DNA of 64,000 nucleotides from G963663315 sp965204925 (GCA_965204925.1 OZ242021.1:372001-436000); one strand, 5' to 3'. Positions 33,965 to 43,084 are shown, counted from the first letter of the stretch. Numbers and translations: made by a program. The notes: generated from the letters alone by a model not told the origin.

Positions 33965-34329
33965 ACTCATTGTTAATCATCGCCCACGGTAGCAGAAATG
34001 CCGAATCGATCCGTGAAATCCAGGATTTAACCAGCAGATTGCAAAATGCGGCTGCTGATTTCGATTGCGTTGAATGCGCCTTTCTTGAAATGGCGAAACC
34101 CGATATTCCCACCGGACTGTCCGGGCTTGTCGAAAAGGGCTCAAGGAAAATCACAGTACTCCCCTACTTTCTGGCCAGAGGCAATCATGTTATCCGGGAT
34201 GTGCCGGATCAAATCTCCAGTATGCAGAGCCGGTATCCCGATATTACAATCCGGCTGCTTCCCCATATCGGTAAATCGACCGGCATGCAACGTCTGATAA
34301 TCGACCATATCCAAAACCCCCAAAGCTGA
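33961..34329 (+). CDS. cbiX: Short CbiX-type sirohydrochlorin chelatase
   Basis: 122 residues, the size of the small homodimeric CbiX/SirB type. The metal-site histidine is in LLIIAHGSRN and the second in ARGNHVIRD. It could insert cobalt or iron into sirohydrochlorin. Start overlaps the hemH stop (ATGA), suggesting coupled tetrapyrrole metallation. Cobalt or iron choice cannot be read from the sequence. Confidence 0.85.
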   Translation: MNSLLIIAHGSRNAESIREIQDLTSRLQNAAADFDCVECAFLEMAKPDIPTGLSGLVEKGSRKITVLPYFLARGNHVIRDVPDQISSMQSRYPDITIRLLPHIGKSTGMQRLIIDHIQNPQS

Positions 34330-34343
34330 AGCTGATCCAGCCC

Positions 34344-35381
34344 ATGAAATTTCAGCTTGCCTATAATCTGGAACGCAACAACGACACGATGTCGGTCAGG
34401 CAGGTGATGCGGCATACGCTGGAAATCATACAAATGGCGGACCACGGCGGTTTTCACATTGTCTGGGCAGCGGAACACCACGCGATTGAAATGAACATGG
34501 CGCCCAACCCGTTTCAGATACTGACCTGGTGGGCCAGCCATACCAATAACATCCGCCTCGGTACCGCTGTGGCGGTAGCGGCATACTGGAACCCAATCAG
34601 ACTGGCGGGCGAGGCCGCTTTTCTGGATGTGCTCAGCGGCGGCCGTCTCGAGTTCGGAATCGGCTCCGGCGCCTATCAACGTGAATTTGACCGCATGCAC
34701 CCCGGCCTGAAACAGGAAGACGCCTGGCGTCACATGCAGGAAATACTTCCCGCAGTGAAAGCGCTGTGGCAGGGCGATTATGCTCACGATGGAGAATTCT
34801 GGTCATTTCCGACCACTACTTCAGTACCCAAACCCTTGCAAAAACCGTATCCGCCCATCTGGGTCGCCGCCCGCTCACCGATCACGTTCGACTATGCTGT
34901 AAAAAACGACTGTAATATTCTGAGTTGGCCGATGGCTCGATCTTTCGACGAAGCACGGCTTTATAAAACCCGGCTGGAAGAATCGATGACCAGAAATCCG
35001 GGATGCAAACGTCCTGTTTTTGCCATGATGCGCCACGCCGCATTGTACGAGAACAATACGGAACGGAACCGCGCGATTCAGTCACTGCAAACCAATATGG
35101 GGCTGTTTGAAAACCTGTACCGGAACCTCGGTGATGTCGTAAATGGATTCCCCCGGCAAATTCCCCTGGAAGATCTGGTTGAGCGCGAACAGTATTACCC
35201 CGATAAACTGGAAGAGAATCTGATGTTCGGCTCCCCGGACCAGGTAATCGAAAAGCTGAAACTTCTGGAAAAACTGGGAGTGGATGAATTCGTCTATTAC
35301 GCGAGTATGGGGCAAAGTCACACAGAGCAGAAAAAATCACTGCAACTGTTCTGCGATGAGGTTATACCGGCGTTCACTTGA
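34344..35381 (+). CDS. Luciferase-like (LLM class) flavin-dependent monooxygenase
   Basis: 345 residues of the bacterial luciferase TIM-barrel family: WAAEHHAIEMNMAPNPF, GRLEFGIGSGAYQREFDR (flavin phosphate region) and the C-terminal FGSPDQVIEKLKLLEKLGVDEFVYYAS. Substrate unknown. It is followed after 27 bases by an alpha/beta hydrolase, a pairing also seen in oxidative ring-opening pathways such as Rut (RutA/RutD), but the other rut genes are absent. Confidence 0.88.
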   Translation: MKFQLAYNLERNNDTMSVRQVMRHTLEIIQMADHGGFHIVWAAEHHAIEMNMAPNPFQILTWWASHTNNIRLGTAVAVAAYWNPIRLAGEAAFLDVLSGGRLEFGIGSGAYQREFDRMHPGLKQEDAWRHMQEILPAVKALWQGDYAHDGEFWSFPTTTSVPKPLQKPYPPIWVAARSPITFDYAVKNDCNILSWPMARSFDEARLYKTRLEESMTRNPGCKRPVFAMMRHAALYENNTERNRAIQSLQTNMGLFENLYRNLGDVVNGFPRQIPLEDLVEREQYYPDKLEENLMFGSPDQVIEKLKLLEKLGVDEFVYYASMGQSHTEQKKSLQLFCDEVIPAFT

Positions 35382-35408
35382 CCCCGCTCGACAACCAAGA
35401 CCCGGCCA

Positions 35409-36206
35409 TTGAAATCCTCCGACGGCACAGACTACCGCCTTTGCGGCCCGCAGCAGGCAGCAGTCGTTACGCTGATTCATGGTATCGGGTTGAACAAGCG
35501 CCTTTGGCGTCAATATGAAGCGGCTTTATGCAAACGCTACCGCGTACTCAGTTATGATTTGCCGGGACATGGGGACAGCGCCCGTCCGGTGACGCAGGTA
35601 TCGTTATCGTCGCTCACCACACAACTGTGCGAGCTGCTTGACGAACTGGCTGTCGAGCGGTGTGCGATAGTCGGATTTTCGATGGGCGGGATGATCAACC
35701 GCCACTTTGCCATGCGCTATCGGGAGCGGGTTGGCGCCCTCATCGTTTTGAACTCCCCTCACGAACGCTCCCCTGAAGCGCAGAAAATGGTGGAAGACCT
35801 GTTAGCCCGTACCGCCGAAGGCGGGGCGGCGGCAACGATTGAAAGCTCACTGGAACGATGGTTCACCGCTCAATTCCTGGCTACACAAACGGAGACTGTG
35901 GAACAGGTACGGCAGTGGGCGCTTGCTACCGACCCGGGCGCATTCACCGACAGTCGGGCCGTGCTGGCCAACGGGGTCAAACAACTGATCCGTCCGCACC
36001 CTCCTGTGCGGGCGCCAACGCTAACGATCACCTGTGAAAACGACAGTGGCAGCACCCCGGAAATGGCACACCGCATTTCCGCCGAAATCTGCGGAGCGCA
36101 GACCCTTGTCGTACCGGCATTGCGGCACCTGGGGCTACTGGAACAGCCTGAGCGATTCATCAGGCCCGTCATGGCATTTCTGGACGAAGCGCCGGACTGG
36201 AAATGA
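35409..36206 (+). CDS. Alpha/beta hydrolase
   Basis: 265 residues from a TTG at 35409. Oxyanion-hole HG (residues 24-25), nucleophile Ser91 in GFSMGG, probable catalytic acid in CENDSGSTP and His in LRHLGLLEQP. It resembles the 3-oxoadipate enol-lactonase/RutD branch. It is likely co-transcribed with the monooxygenase and acts on its product (inference). Confidence 0.85.
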   Translation: MKSSDGTDYRLCGPQQAAVVTLIHGIGLNKRLWRQYEAALCKRYRVLSYDLPGHGDSARPVTQVSLSSLTTQLCELLDELAVERCAIVGFSMGGMINRHFAMRYRERVGALIVLNSPHERSPEAQKMVEDLLARTAEGGAAATIESSLERWFTAQFLATQTETVEQVRQWALATDPGAFTDSRAVLANGVKQLIRPHPPVRAPTLTITCENDSGSTPEMAHRISAEICGAQTLVVPALRHLGLLEQPERFIRPVMAFLDEAPDWK

Positions 36207-36332
36207 ACAGCTTGTCAGGCGATCAAGCCGCGGTTGAATTGGAAACACCCTGTTTTCGATTGAAAACGAATCCTGATTGCCCGATAATCGCCCCTCGTTT
36301 TTCTGATTTCAGCATTTATTTCCGGGGACAAC

Positions 36333-37637
36333 ATGACAAGAGCGGAACAAATTACAGCCGTAGAAAATGACTGGGCGACCAACCCGCGGTGGGCAAACGT
36401 AACGAGAGGCTACAGGGCGCAAGACGTCGTTCGTCTGCGCGGATCCGTTCAGCCTGAGTTGACCTATGCCCAACGAGGCGCCAAAAGGCTCTGGGATCTG
36501 ATTCATGGAGGCGCCAGCAAAGGCTATGTGAATTGCCTGGGCGCGCTGACAGCGGGACAGGCCGTACAACAGGCCAAAGCAGGGATTGAAGCCATTTATC
36601 TGTCTGGCTGGCAGGTGGCCGCAGATAACAACAGCTCCGAAACGATGTATCCCGATCAATCGCTTTATGCCTATGATTCGGTGCCCGCCGTGGTACGCAG
36701 GATCAACAACTCTTTTGCCCGCGCAGACCAGATCCAGTGGTCACGTGGTATGGATCAGTCAAGCGATCAGTATATTGATTATTTCCTGCCCATTGTCGCG
36801 GACGCGGAAGCCGGGTTCGGCGGCGTCCTCAATGCGTTCGAACTGACCAAAAACATGATTATCAATGGCGCAGCCGGAGTGCATTTTGAAGATCAGCTCG
36901 CCGCAGTCAAAAAATGTGGGCACATGGGTGGAAAAGTGCTGATCCCGACCGGGGAGGCGGTCCAGAAACTGGTCGCCGCGCGACTCGCGGCAGATGTACT
37001 CGGCGTTCCGACCCTGATCCTTGCTCGCACCGATGCGGAAGCGGCCAACCTGCTCACCTCGGATTTCGATGACAGGGACCATCCTTTTCTCACCGGCGAA
37101 CGGACGTCCGAAGGCTTCTATCGCGTAAGGAACGGGTTGGAGCAAGCTGTTTCGAGGGGGCTTGCCTATGCCCCTTACTCGGACCTGATCTGGTGTGAGA
37201 CAGCCACGCCCGACCTGGGGTTTGCGCGCGAATATGCCGATGCGATACACGAGAAATATCCGCGCCAGCTCTTGGCCTACAATTGTTCTCCCTCATTCAA
37301 CTGGAAGAAAAATCTGAATGACCCCGATATAGCCGGGTTCCAGGATGAAATTGCCGCGATGGGTTACAAATACCAGTTCATCACGCTGGCGGGCATCCAT
37401 AACATGTGGTACCACATGTACGATCTGGCTTATGAATATGCCAGGGGGGAAGGCATGCGCCATTATGTCGAAAAAGTACAGGAACCGGAGTTCTCTGCCG
37501 CGTCCAGGGGGTACACTTTTGTCGCCCACCAGCAGGAGGTCGGGGCCGGTTACTTTGATGACGTGACCACCACCATCCAGGGGGGCTCATCTTCGGTGAC
37601 ATCATTAACCGGTTCCACCGAAGAAGATCAATTCTGA
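36333..37637 (+). CDS. aceA: Isocitrate lyase
   Basis: Splits isocitrate to glyoxylate and succinate in the glyoxylate bypass, allowing growth on acetate or fatty acids. 434 residues with the catalytic cysteine motif KKCGHMGGKVLIPT (Cys near 195), VADAEAGFGG, LIARTDAEAANLL and NCSPSFNWKKNL. Size is like E. coli AceA. Malate synthase is not beside it. The kinase/phosphatase gene follows. Confidence 0.97.
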   Translation: MTRAEQITAVENDWATNPRWANVTRGYRAQDVVRLRGSVQPELTYAQRGAKRLWDLIHGGASKGYVNCLGALTAGQAVQQAKAGIEAIYLSGWQVAADNNSSETMYPDQSLYAYDSVPAVVRRINNSFARADQIQWSRGMDQSSDQYIDYFLPIVADAEAGFGGVLNAFELTKNMIINGAAGVHFEDQLAAVKKCGHMGGKVLIPTGEAVQKLVAARLAADVLGVPTLILARTDAEAANLLTSDFDDRDHPFLTGERTSEGFYRVRNGLEQAVSRGLAYAPYSDLIWCETATPDLGFAREYADAIHEKYPRQLLAYNCSPSFNWKKNLNDPDIAGFQDEIAAMGYKYQFITLAGIHNMWYHMYDLAYEYARGEGMRHYVEKVQEPEFSAASRGYTFVAHQQEVGAGYFDDVTTTIQGGSSSVTSLTGSTEEDQF

Positions 37638-37654
37638 GCGCCTGCCATCATTAT

Positions 37655-37687
37655 AATCAGCGTCTGTACAGCGTACGGACGCTGATT
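37655..37687 (+). promoter_or_regulatory. Hairpin between aceA and aceK covering the aceK translation start region
   Basis: AATCAGCGTC (37655-37664) pairs with GACGCTGATT (37678-37687); the inner GTAC/GTAC extends it to about 15 bp with a 3-base loop. It ends four bases before the aceK ATG and takes in the place where a ribosome site should be. In E. coli strong stem-loops between aceA and aceK keep AceK scarce, and this element probably does the same. There is no T-run for a classical terminator. Confidence 0.65.
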
Positions 37688-37691
37688 GATC

Positions 37692-39500
37692 ATGTGCCCT
37701 GAACAGAGCAGACCGGCCCTTGCCAGACAGGTTGCAGGGACCATTTTACATGGTTTCAACCGGCATTTCGCCCGCTTCGGGGAAATCACCGTCTCCGCGA
37801 AACGTCGTTTTGAAACGGCGGATTGGGAGGGCGAGGTTCAGGCGCGCAAAGACAGAATCCGGTTCTATGACAGACGGGTGGATGAAACCGTTGATTACAT
37901 CAAACATAACCTTGACCTTGATCTGAAGCATCCGGACAGGCCGCTCTGGCAGGATATCAAGCGCCGGTACTTGTGGCTACTGTACGAACACAAACAACCC
38001 GAACTCGCCGAGAGTTTCTACAATTCGGTCTTTTGTCGCCTCTTCGACCGCAGTTATTTCAATAATCGACACATATTTTTACGCCCCGGAAGCGCCACTG
38101 ATTTCCTTGATATGGATGAGCCGGTCTATACCAGCCACTACCCGGATGAATCGGGCCTTAAGCCGGTATTCAACCGGATTCTGACCAGCTTCGATCTTGA
38201 AAACAGTTGGCAGGATATACAAAGGGATCTGGATTTACTGGTCGAGAATTTTGAACCTTGCCTGCAATCCGCAATCAAGCCCCTGCGCCACCGGCAACTG
38301 CAAGTAATATCTTCCCTGTTTTATCGAAACAAGGCCGCCTATATTGTGGGTCGGGCGCTGGTCGGACATGACCGCCAACCATTCGTAATACCACTGCTGC
38401 TGTCGCCAGACCTCAAGCTGTATGTCGATACGATTATCACCGACCCGGATGATATTGCACTGATATTCAGCTTCACCCGCGCCTACTTCATGGTCAATAC
38501 CGCGGCGCCGGCTGCCCTGGTCGGATTTCTGCACAAGATTCTGCCAACACGGAGCCGAGCGGACATCTACACTTCTATCGGCTTCCAGAAACAGGGCAAA
38601 ACACTTTTTTACAGACAGTTTCTCCATCATCTGCAACACTCAAGCGACCAGCTGGTCATTGCTCCGGGAATAAAAGGCATGGTGATGAGCGTCTTTACAT
38701 TACCCTCCTATCCATTCGTGTTCAAAGTCATCAAGGATCATTTTGCGCCGCCCAAAAACATTGACCGTTCTACCGTCAAAAAAAAATATCAACTGGTAAA
38801 AATGCACGACCGGGTCGGCCGAATGGCAGACACACTGGAGTTTTCCCACGTTGCATTTCCGGTCGAACGCTTTTCCGGTGAGCTTCTGAAAGAATTGAAA
38901 ACATCCATTCCGAACAGCATGAGCCTGGAAAATGATTTCGTCATTATACGGCATCTGTACATTGAAAGAAGAATGCTGCCATTGAATATCTATCTGGATA
39001 CCGAAGACCGTGAGATAATAGAAAATGGGGTCAAAGGCTACGGGGACGCGATCAAGGAAATGGTCGCGGCCAATATATTCCCCGGTGATATGCTGCTAAA
39101 GAACTTCGGTGTTACCCGTCACAACCGGGTCATATTCTATGACTACGATGAAATCTGCCACATGACAGAGATAAACATACGGTCAGTACCCAAAGCCCGC
39201 TCCGAAGAAGAGGAGTTTTCATCCGAAACCTGGTTTCATGTAGCAGATAATGATTTCTTCCCCGAACAATTCGAGCATTTTGTAGCCAATCACCCCAAAG
39301 TACAGGAACAGTTTTTGATCCACCATCCTGAACTCCTGGACCCGTCCTGGTGGAGGGCCATCCAAAATGATATTATTGCGAACAAGCGCCATGACGTATA
39401 TCCATACCATCAAAGAAAGCGATTTTGTGTCCGCTATCCGGACCGCTACCCCGACCGCCAACACACCCAACACACTGACATTTCCACGGTACCTGAATAA
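37692..39500 (+). CDS. aceK: Isocitrate dehydrogenase kinase/phosphatase
   Basis: Bifunctional enzyme that switches isocitrate dehydrogenase off and on, directing isocitrate to the glyoxylate bypass. 602 residues, normal length. Family marks: the regulatory N-terminal half, the ATP loop APGIKGMVMSVFTLPSYPFVFKVIKD, and the kinase core DMLLKNFGVTRHNRVIFYDYDEICHMTE. ATG at 37692 chosen over TTG at 37686, which lies in the hairpin. Confidence 0.96.
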   Translation: MCPEQSRPALARQVAGTILHGFNRHFARFGEITVSAKRRFETADWEGEVQARKDRIRFYDRRVDETVDYIKHNLDLDLKHPDRPLWQDIKRRYLWLLYEHKQPELAESFYNSVFCRLFDRSYFNNRHIFLRPGSATDFLDMDEPVYTSHYPDESGLKPVFNRILTSFDLENSWQDIQRDLDLLVENFEPCLQSAIKPLRHRQLQVISSLFYRNKAAYIVGRALVGHDRQPFVIPLLLSPDLKLYVDTIITDPDDIALIFSFTRAYFMVNTAAPAALVGFLHKILPTRSRADIYTSIGFQKQGKTLFYRQFLHHLQHSSDQLVIAPGIKGMVMSVFTLPSYPFVFKVIKDHFAPPKNIDRSTVKKKYQLVKMHDRVGRMADTLEFSHVAFPVERFSGELLKELKTSIPNSMSLENDFVIIRHLYIERRMLPLNIYLDTEDREIIENGVKGYGDAIKEMVAANIFPGDMLLKNFGVTRHNRVIFYDYDEICHMTEINIRSVPKARSEEEEFSSETWFHVADNDFFPEQFEHFVANHPKVQEQFLIHHPELLDPSWWRAIQNDIIANKRHDVYPYHQRKRFCVRYPDRYPDRQHTQHTDISTVPE

Positions 39501-39582
39501 TGAAAACAGCAGACCTTGCAGATGAATATCCGGCTGTATCGATCTGTGAACCCGTATTCCGGTCTTTTGGAGGGGCCCGACA

Positions 39583-39611
39583 ATTTTACGGTCAGATTCG
39601 TACCGTAAAAT
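39583..39611. terminator. Stem-loop between the convergent aceK and dksA genes
   Basis: ATTTTACGGT and ACCGTAAAAT form a 10-bp stem with a 9-base loop, with A/T-rich stem ends on both strands. It lies in the 192-base convergent gap and could end transcription in both directions. It is not a textbook GC-rich stem with a long T-run. Confidence 0.4.
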
Positions 39612-39692
39612 GGCATCATTGTCAGTGCAACCCGGGTTACGACTACCCGCCTGAAAGAAACATTTCTGGCGCGTTTCCCACCCGGTTTTTGC

Positions 39693-40127
39693 TTACGAAA
39701 GCTGTTTTTCGCGAATCTCGTCCAGCGTCTTGCAGTCAATGCACAAACTGGCGGTGGGGCGGGCTTCCAGTCTTTTCAGGCCAATCTCTTCTCCGCAATT
39801 TTCACAATATCCAAAATCCCCGCCGGCCAGACAGGCAATCGAATTTTCAATCTTCTTGATCAGCTTCCTGTCCCGGTCCCGCCCTCTTAATTCGAGCGCC
39901 ATGTCGGCCTCTTGGCTGGCGCGGTCCGCAGGGTCGGGATGATTCGCGGTTTCATCCCGAATATTATGCACAGTACGGGAAGTTTCATCGGTCAATTCGT
40001 CCCGCCATGCCCGCAGGATCGCCTCGAAATGCGCGAGTTGCCGCGGGCCCATATATTTCTCGGATCTGCCCGGCTTATAGGGTTTGATACCGTGAATCAG
40101 TAATTCAGGTTTCCTTCTCGCAGCCAC
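39693..40127 (-). CDS. dksA: RNA polymerase-binding transcription factor DksA
   Basis: Binds the secondary channel of RNA polymerase and works with ppGpp. 144 residues: a long coiled coil (about 30-110, with the DxxDxA tip DPADRAS) and the C4 zinc finger CENC...CIDC. The usual N-terminus is present (KPELLIHGIKPYKPGRSEKYM). The 263-base upstream gap holds its promoter. Confidence 0.95.
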   Translation of the reverse strand: MAARRKPELLIHGIKPYKPGRSEKYMGPRQLAHFEAILRAWRDELTDETSRTVHNIRDETANHPDPADRASQEADMALELRGRDRDRKLIKKIENSIACLAGGDFGYCENCGEEIGLKRLEARPTASLCIDCKTLDEIREKQLS

Positions 40128-40137
40128 GAATTAAATT

Positions 40138-40151
40138 TTGATATAAATCAA
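40138..40151 (-). promoter_or_regulatory. FNR/Anr-type box in the dksA leader
   Basis: TTGATATAAATCAA fits the FNR consensus TTGAT-N4-ATCAA exactly. It lies 11 bases before the dksA start codon and about 50-60 bases downstream of the probable transcription start, so it would act as a roadblock if used at all. No FNR gene is in the window. Confidence 0.4.
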
Positions 40152-40207
40152 CAGGTTAAAACAAATTAAAGCATTTACGACTTGATCCCGAAAAATCAGG
40201 GGGCGGC

Positions 40208-40216
40208 ATTATACCA
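40208..40216 (-). promoter_or_regulatory. Extended -10 promoter of dksA
   Basis: On the minus strand the sequence TGGTATAAT is a TGn extended -10 with a perfect TATAAT. The -35 region is weak, which is normal for extended -10 promoters. Transcription would start near 40201, giving a leader of about 75 bases. The rest of the gap to rnfH holds nothing further that I can identify. Confidence 0.5.
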
Positions 40217-40390
40217 AATACAACAACACATTGTAATGAAAAAATCAGAGGGAGGAATTTGCAGAGCAATTCCTTGCAGACACCCCTGAAAATACACCAA
40301 ATATTTTCAAAGAGCCTGAGGAAGACATATTCGGAAAATCCTGATGGTGACCTTTTACTCTGAATAATCGGAAAAAGCCCACATGGTTGC

Positions 40391-40699
40391 TCAGCCCGTT
40401 CGGCCCTTGCGGGATTTTCTGGTTCTGGCTGCCACTCGCAAACGTCTGGCTGCGATTGGAGTCAGTACGAGCGGGCGATAAATTTCAACGCGGTCGTTGT
40501 CTTCAAGGCGGTATTCGTAATCCCTCCTGGACCCGTAAACGCCTGTTTCGACCTTGTCAAAATCCAGCCCCGTAATTTTTCGCCTGATGCCCGACATCTC
40601 TATGGCTTGCCTGATCGTCGTGCCTTCAGGACAGGACAGATCGATTTTTTCCTGATGATCGGGCAAGGCGTATACTACGGAAACAGATATCTCTTTCAT
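40391..40699 (-). CDS. rnfH: RnfH family ubiquitin-like protein
   Basis: 102 residues with a beta-grasp fold (VSVVYALPDHQEKIDLSCPEG, DNDRVEIYRPL). The family often lies next to ratA, as here, overlapping by four bases; its function is unclear. The Arg/Lys-rich C-terminus (ARTRKSRKGR) is usual. Confidence 0.9.
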   Translation of the reverse strand: MKEISVSVVYALPDHQEKIDLSCPEGTTIRQAIEMSGIRRKITGLDFDKVETGVYGSRRDYEYRLEDNDRVEIYRPLVLTPIAARRLRVAARTRKSRKGRTG

Positions 40700-41139
40700 A
40701 TCCTGTCAGACGCATACATTTGATCGGCACGCTTGACGAACGAATCCACCATTGAGTCCGCGATTCTTCTGAATACGGGACCCACGACAGCTTCCAGCAA
40801 GCGATTCGAAAAATCGAATTGCAGATCCAGGTTGACCCTTGAAGCATTCTCTTCCAGGCGGATGAACTCCCAGCTCCCCCGGAGTTCACTGAATGGTCCG
40901 TCAACCAGTGCAAGTATAATTTTCCGTGTTCCTTCGAGTTTATTACGGGTAGTAAATGATTTTTCGACACCCCGGTAGGCAATTTTAATCGAAGCGATCA
41001 CCTCCCGGTCAGTACGGCTGATCTCCTCCGAACCGCCGCACCAGGGCAAAAATTCCTGATACCGATCGACATCATTAACCAGTATAAACATCTTCCGGGC
41101 GCTGTGCGTAACAAGCGCTGATCTCTTTACCGTGTACAT
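40696..41139 (-). CDS. ratA: Polyketide cyclase/START-type protein RatA (CoQ10-binding family)
   Basis: 147 residues of the SRPBCC fold: VDRYQEFLPWCGGSEEI, FDFSNRLLEAVVGPVFRRIADSMVDSFVKRA. E. coli RatA was reported to block 70S ribosome assembly, while relatives (Coq10) bind ubiquinone. It lies divergently from smpB, the conserved arrangement. Confidence 0.93.
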   Translation of the reverse strand: MYTVKRSALVTHSARKMFILVNDVDRYQEFLPWCGGSEEISRTDREVIASIKIAYRGVEKSFTTRNKLEGTRKIILALVDGPFSELRGSWEFIRLEENASRVNLDLQFDFSNRLLEAVVGPVFRRIADSMVDSFVKRADQMYASDRI

Positions 41140-41233
41140 CCCGATTTGTGTCGATTCAAGACAAATTCCGAACGGTCAATTATACTGCACGAAATCCGGC
41201 TCACCCTGTCTCACATGCCTCCAGCTCTTGTAA

Positions 41234-41713
41234 ATGGCCAAGTCCCAAAAGAAAACGCAATCCGGTAATACGATCGCGATCAACAGAAAAGCCTGGCACG
41301 ATTACACGATCGGTGAGCAATTTGAAGCGGGTATTGTGCTGGAGGGATGGGAAGTCAAAAGTCTCAGGGACGGGCGCGCCCAACTCAAGGAAAGCTATGC
41401 AGTCATCCATCAAGGGGAAGTCTTTCTGACAGGCGCACACTTTTCGCCGCTTGCCAGCGCCTCCACTCATGTCAGGGCAAATCCGGTACGTCCCAGAAAA
41501 CTGCTGCTGCACAACAAGGAAATCAGCAAGCTGATTGGCGCCACAGAACGCGCAGGCTATACCATTGTGCCCTTGAGTCTTTACTGGGTACGTGGAAAAG
41601 TAAAACTCAAAATTGCACTGGCAAAAGGAAAAAAACAATACGACAAACGCCAGGCAATCAAGCAGCGCGATTGGGACAGACAGAAACAGCGTTTCTTCAA
41701 GACTTCCGGTTAA
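41234..41713 (+). CDS. smpB: SsrA-binding protein SmpB
   Basis: Binds tmRNA and brings it to stalled ribosomes. 159 residues: N-terminal NRKAWHDYTIGEQFEAGIVLEGWEVKSLRDG, HEL-type RPRKLLLHNKEISKL, and a basic C-terminal tail (AIKQRDWDRQKQRFFK). The tmRNA gene lies about 1 kb downstream. Confidence 0.97.
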   Translation: MAKSQKKTQSGNTIAINRKAWHDYTIGEQFEAGIVLEGWEVKSLRDGRAQLKESYAVIHQGEVFLTGAHFSPLASASTHVRANPVRPRKLLLHNKEISKLIGATERAGYTIVPLSLYWVRGKVKLKIALAKGKKQYDKRQAIKQRDWDRQKQRFFKTSG

Positions 41714-41729
41714 GCCGGTTTCGACCGGC
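41714..41729 (+). terminator. Short GC hairpin directly after smpB
   Basis: GCCGGT-TTCG-ACCGGC forms a 6-bp stem with a TTCG tetraloop starting right after the smpB TAA. No T-run follows, so it may stabilise the transcript end rather than terminate. Confidence 0.35.
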
Positions 41730-41809
41730 GTCCGGACAGCCCGTATTTTCTGGCGCCCGTCTCGCACATCGGTCGATAAGGAATGCCGTGAAGGAACCGG
41801 GCAAATGAG

Positions 41810-42607
41810 CTAAAGACCCCTGTGTTTTTTGATGCACTCGTAGGCCTGGCGGATTTCCCGGGTTCTGCGGGTGGCGATCTTCATCATTTCCTCGGGAAGG
41901 CCTTTCGCCACCAGCTTGTCCGGGTGGTGCTGGCCGACCAGACGCCGGTAGGATTTTTTGACCTCGGCATCGCTGGCGCTTGCCTCAACATTCAGCACCG
42001 AATAAGCGTCATCCAGTGAAATCCGGTCTCCGGCCTGGTCACGATGATGCAGTTCGGCAGAGACTGACGACATAATCGATTCCATCTCATGCCGGGGGAA
42101 CCCGATTTCATCACAGACCTGCCGCAATACCCGGCTCTCCCCGGGGTGCACAACCCCATCGGCATAAACGACAAAACAAAGTATTTCAATGAACATCCGT
42201 TGCAGGGTCGAGCGGCGACCGACCTCCTGCCGGAACTGCGCGAGGACTGCGGACAGGTCGAAATGATCCGTCTTGCCTTGGGTAAACAGACTTCTGGCCG
42301 TCTCACGCTGTTCGGACGAAAGATTCATGTCCTCCATAACACGTCTGGCCAGCCGGATTTCATGGTCGGTGACTCTGCCATCCGCCTTACTGATATGGCC
42401 TATCACGGAAAAGGTTGCCGTGAAAAAGGCCGCCTGCACACGAAACTGATGCCCCCGCGGGAGGCTGTCCGTCTGCCCGCCTGCCTGCAGGTTCTTTTTT
42501 AATCCCTGGTCAAATTTACGGCCGACTGCCGCACCCAATACGGCGCCAAGCGGACCGGCCATCATAAAACCGAAAGCGCCGCCGGCAAGAGTTCCCCACC
42601 ATGACAT
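41810..42607 (-). CDS. djlA: DnaJ-like membrane protein DjlA
   Basis: 265 residues: an N-terminal glycine-rich membrane segment (about 3-30), a TerB-like helical domain (FFTATFSVIGHISKADGRVTDHEI; VVYADGVVHPGESRVL) and a C-terminal J domain (about 200-262) with the HPD motif in GQHHPDKLVAKGLP. It is a co-chaperone for DnaK at the inner membrane. DjlA is a type III membrane-anchored J protein. Confidence 0.93.
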   Translation of the reverse strand: MSWWGTLAGGAFGFMMAGPLGAVLGAAVGRKFDQGLKKNLQAGGQTDSLPRGHQFRVQAAFFTATFSVIGHISKADGRVTDHEIRLARRVMEDMNLSSEQRETARSLFTQGKTDHFDLSAVLAQFRQEVGRRSTLQRMFIEILCFVVYADGVVHPGESRVLRQVCDEIGFPRHEMESIMSSVSAELHHRDQAGDRISLDDAYSVLNVEASASDAEVKKSYRRLVGQHHPDKLVAKGLPEEMMKIATRRTREIRQAYECIKKHRGL

Positions 42608-42698
42608 TATCGTTCCCCCTTTTCGTATTGAATCAGCGATTCGGTATTATACAGGGCGCCGTGAAACAAATAATTCTGTTGCGTATCTGTATCTGTGA

Positions 42699-42704
42699 TA
42701 TAAT
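42699..42704 (+). promoter_or_regulatory. -10 box of the ssrA promoter
   Basis: A perfect TATAAT ends 12 bases before the mature 5' end of the tmRNA. The -35 region (CTGTTG around 42676) is weak. Confidence 0.5.
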
Positions 42705-42716
42705 GCTGTGAGTTAT

Positions 42717-43075
42717 GGGGGTGACTGGTTTCGACGTCGGTCACGAAGCCATCGGAGCATGTCGAGGTGTAGAGTTCCTCGTAAATCCAGCTACACAACA
42801 ATAGTTGCCAACGACGACAACTACGCGCTAGCCGCCTGAGTCGGCTAGCCCTTTCACTCGGGTCCGCCTTCAGGCTGAGGTTGGAAAGGTCAAATCATGG
42901 AGGCTCGCCAGGCAGTTCGGTCCGTTAGCTGCCGGTCAAAACCAGGCGGACTCGCTGATCTGCAAGTACGTCTGCCTTCTGGCAGATCAGCCAAAATCGA
43001 AGCGCAGACTAAACATGTAGCCGCCGGTGAGTGCAGGGTCTGCGGACGCGGGTTCAATTCCCGCCACCTCCACCA
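42717..43075 (+). ncRNA. ssrA: Transfer-messenger RNA (tmRNA)
   Basis: The 5' end GGGGGTGACTGGTTTCGACG and the 3' end with the T arm GCGGGTTCAATTCCCGC and CACCTCCACCA are typical; the acceptor stem GGGGGTG/CACCTCC pairs with one G-T. The resume codon is GCC at 42807, and the reading frame 42807-42839 encodes ANDDNYALAA followed by TGA. The usual tag is ANDENYALAA, so one Glu is Asp. Length is 359 bases with encoded CCA. It tags and frees stalled ribosomes together with SmpB. Confidence 0.97.
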
Positions 43076-43084
43076 GTCTCCTGA

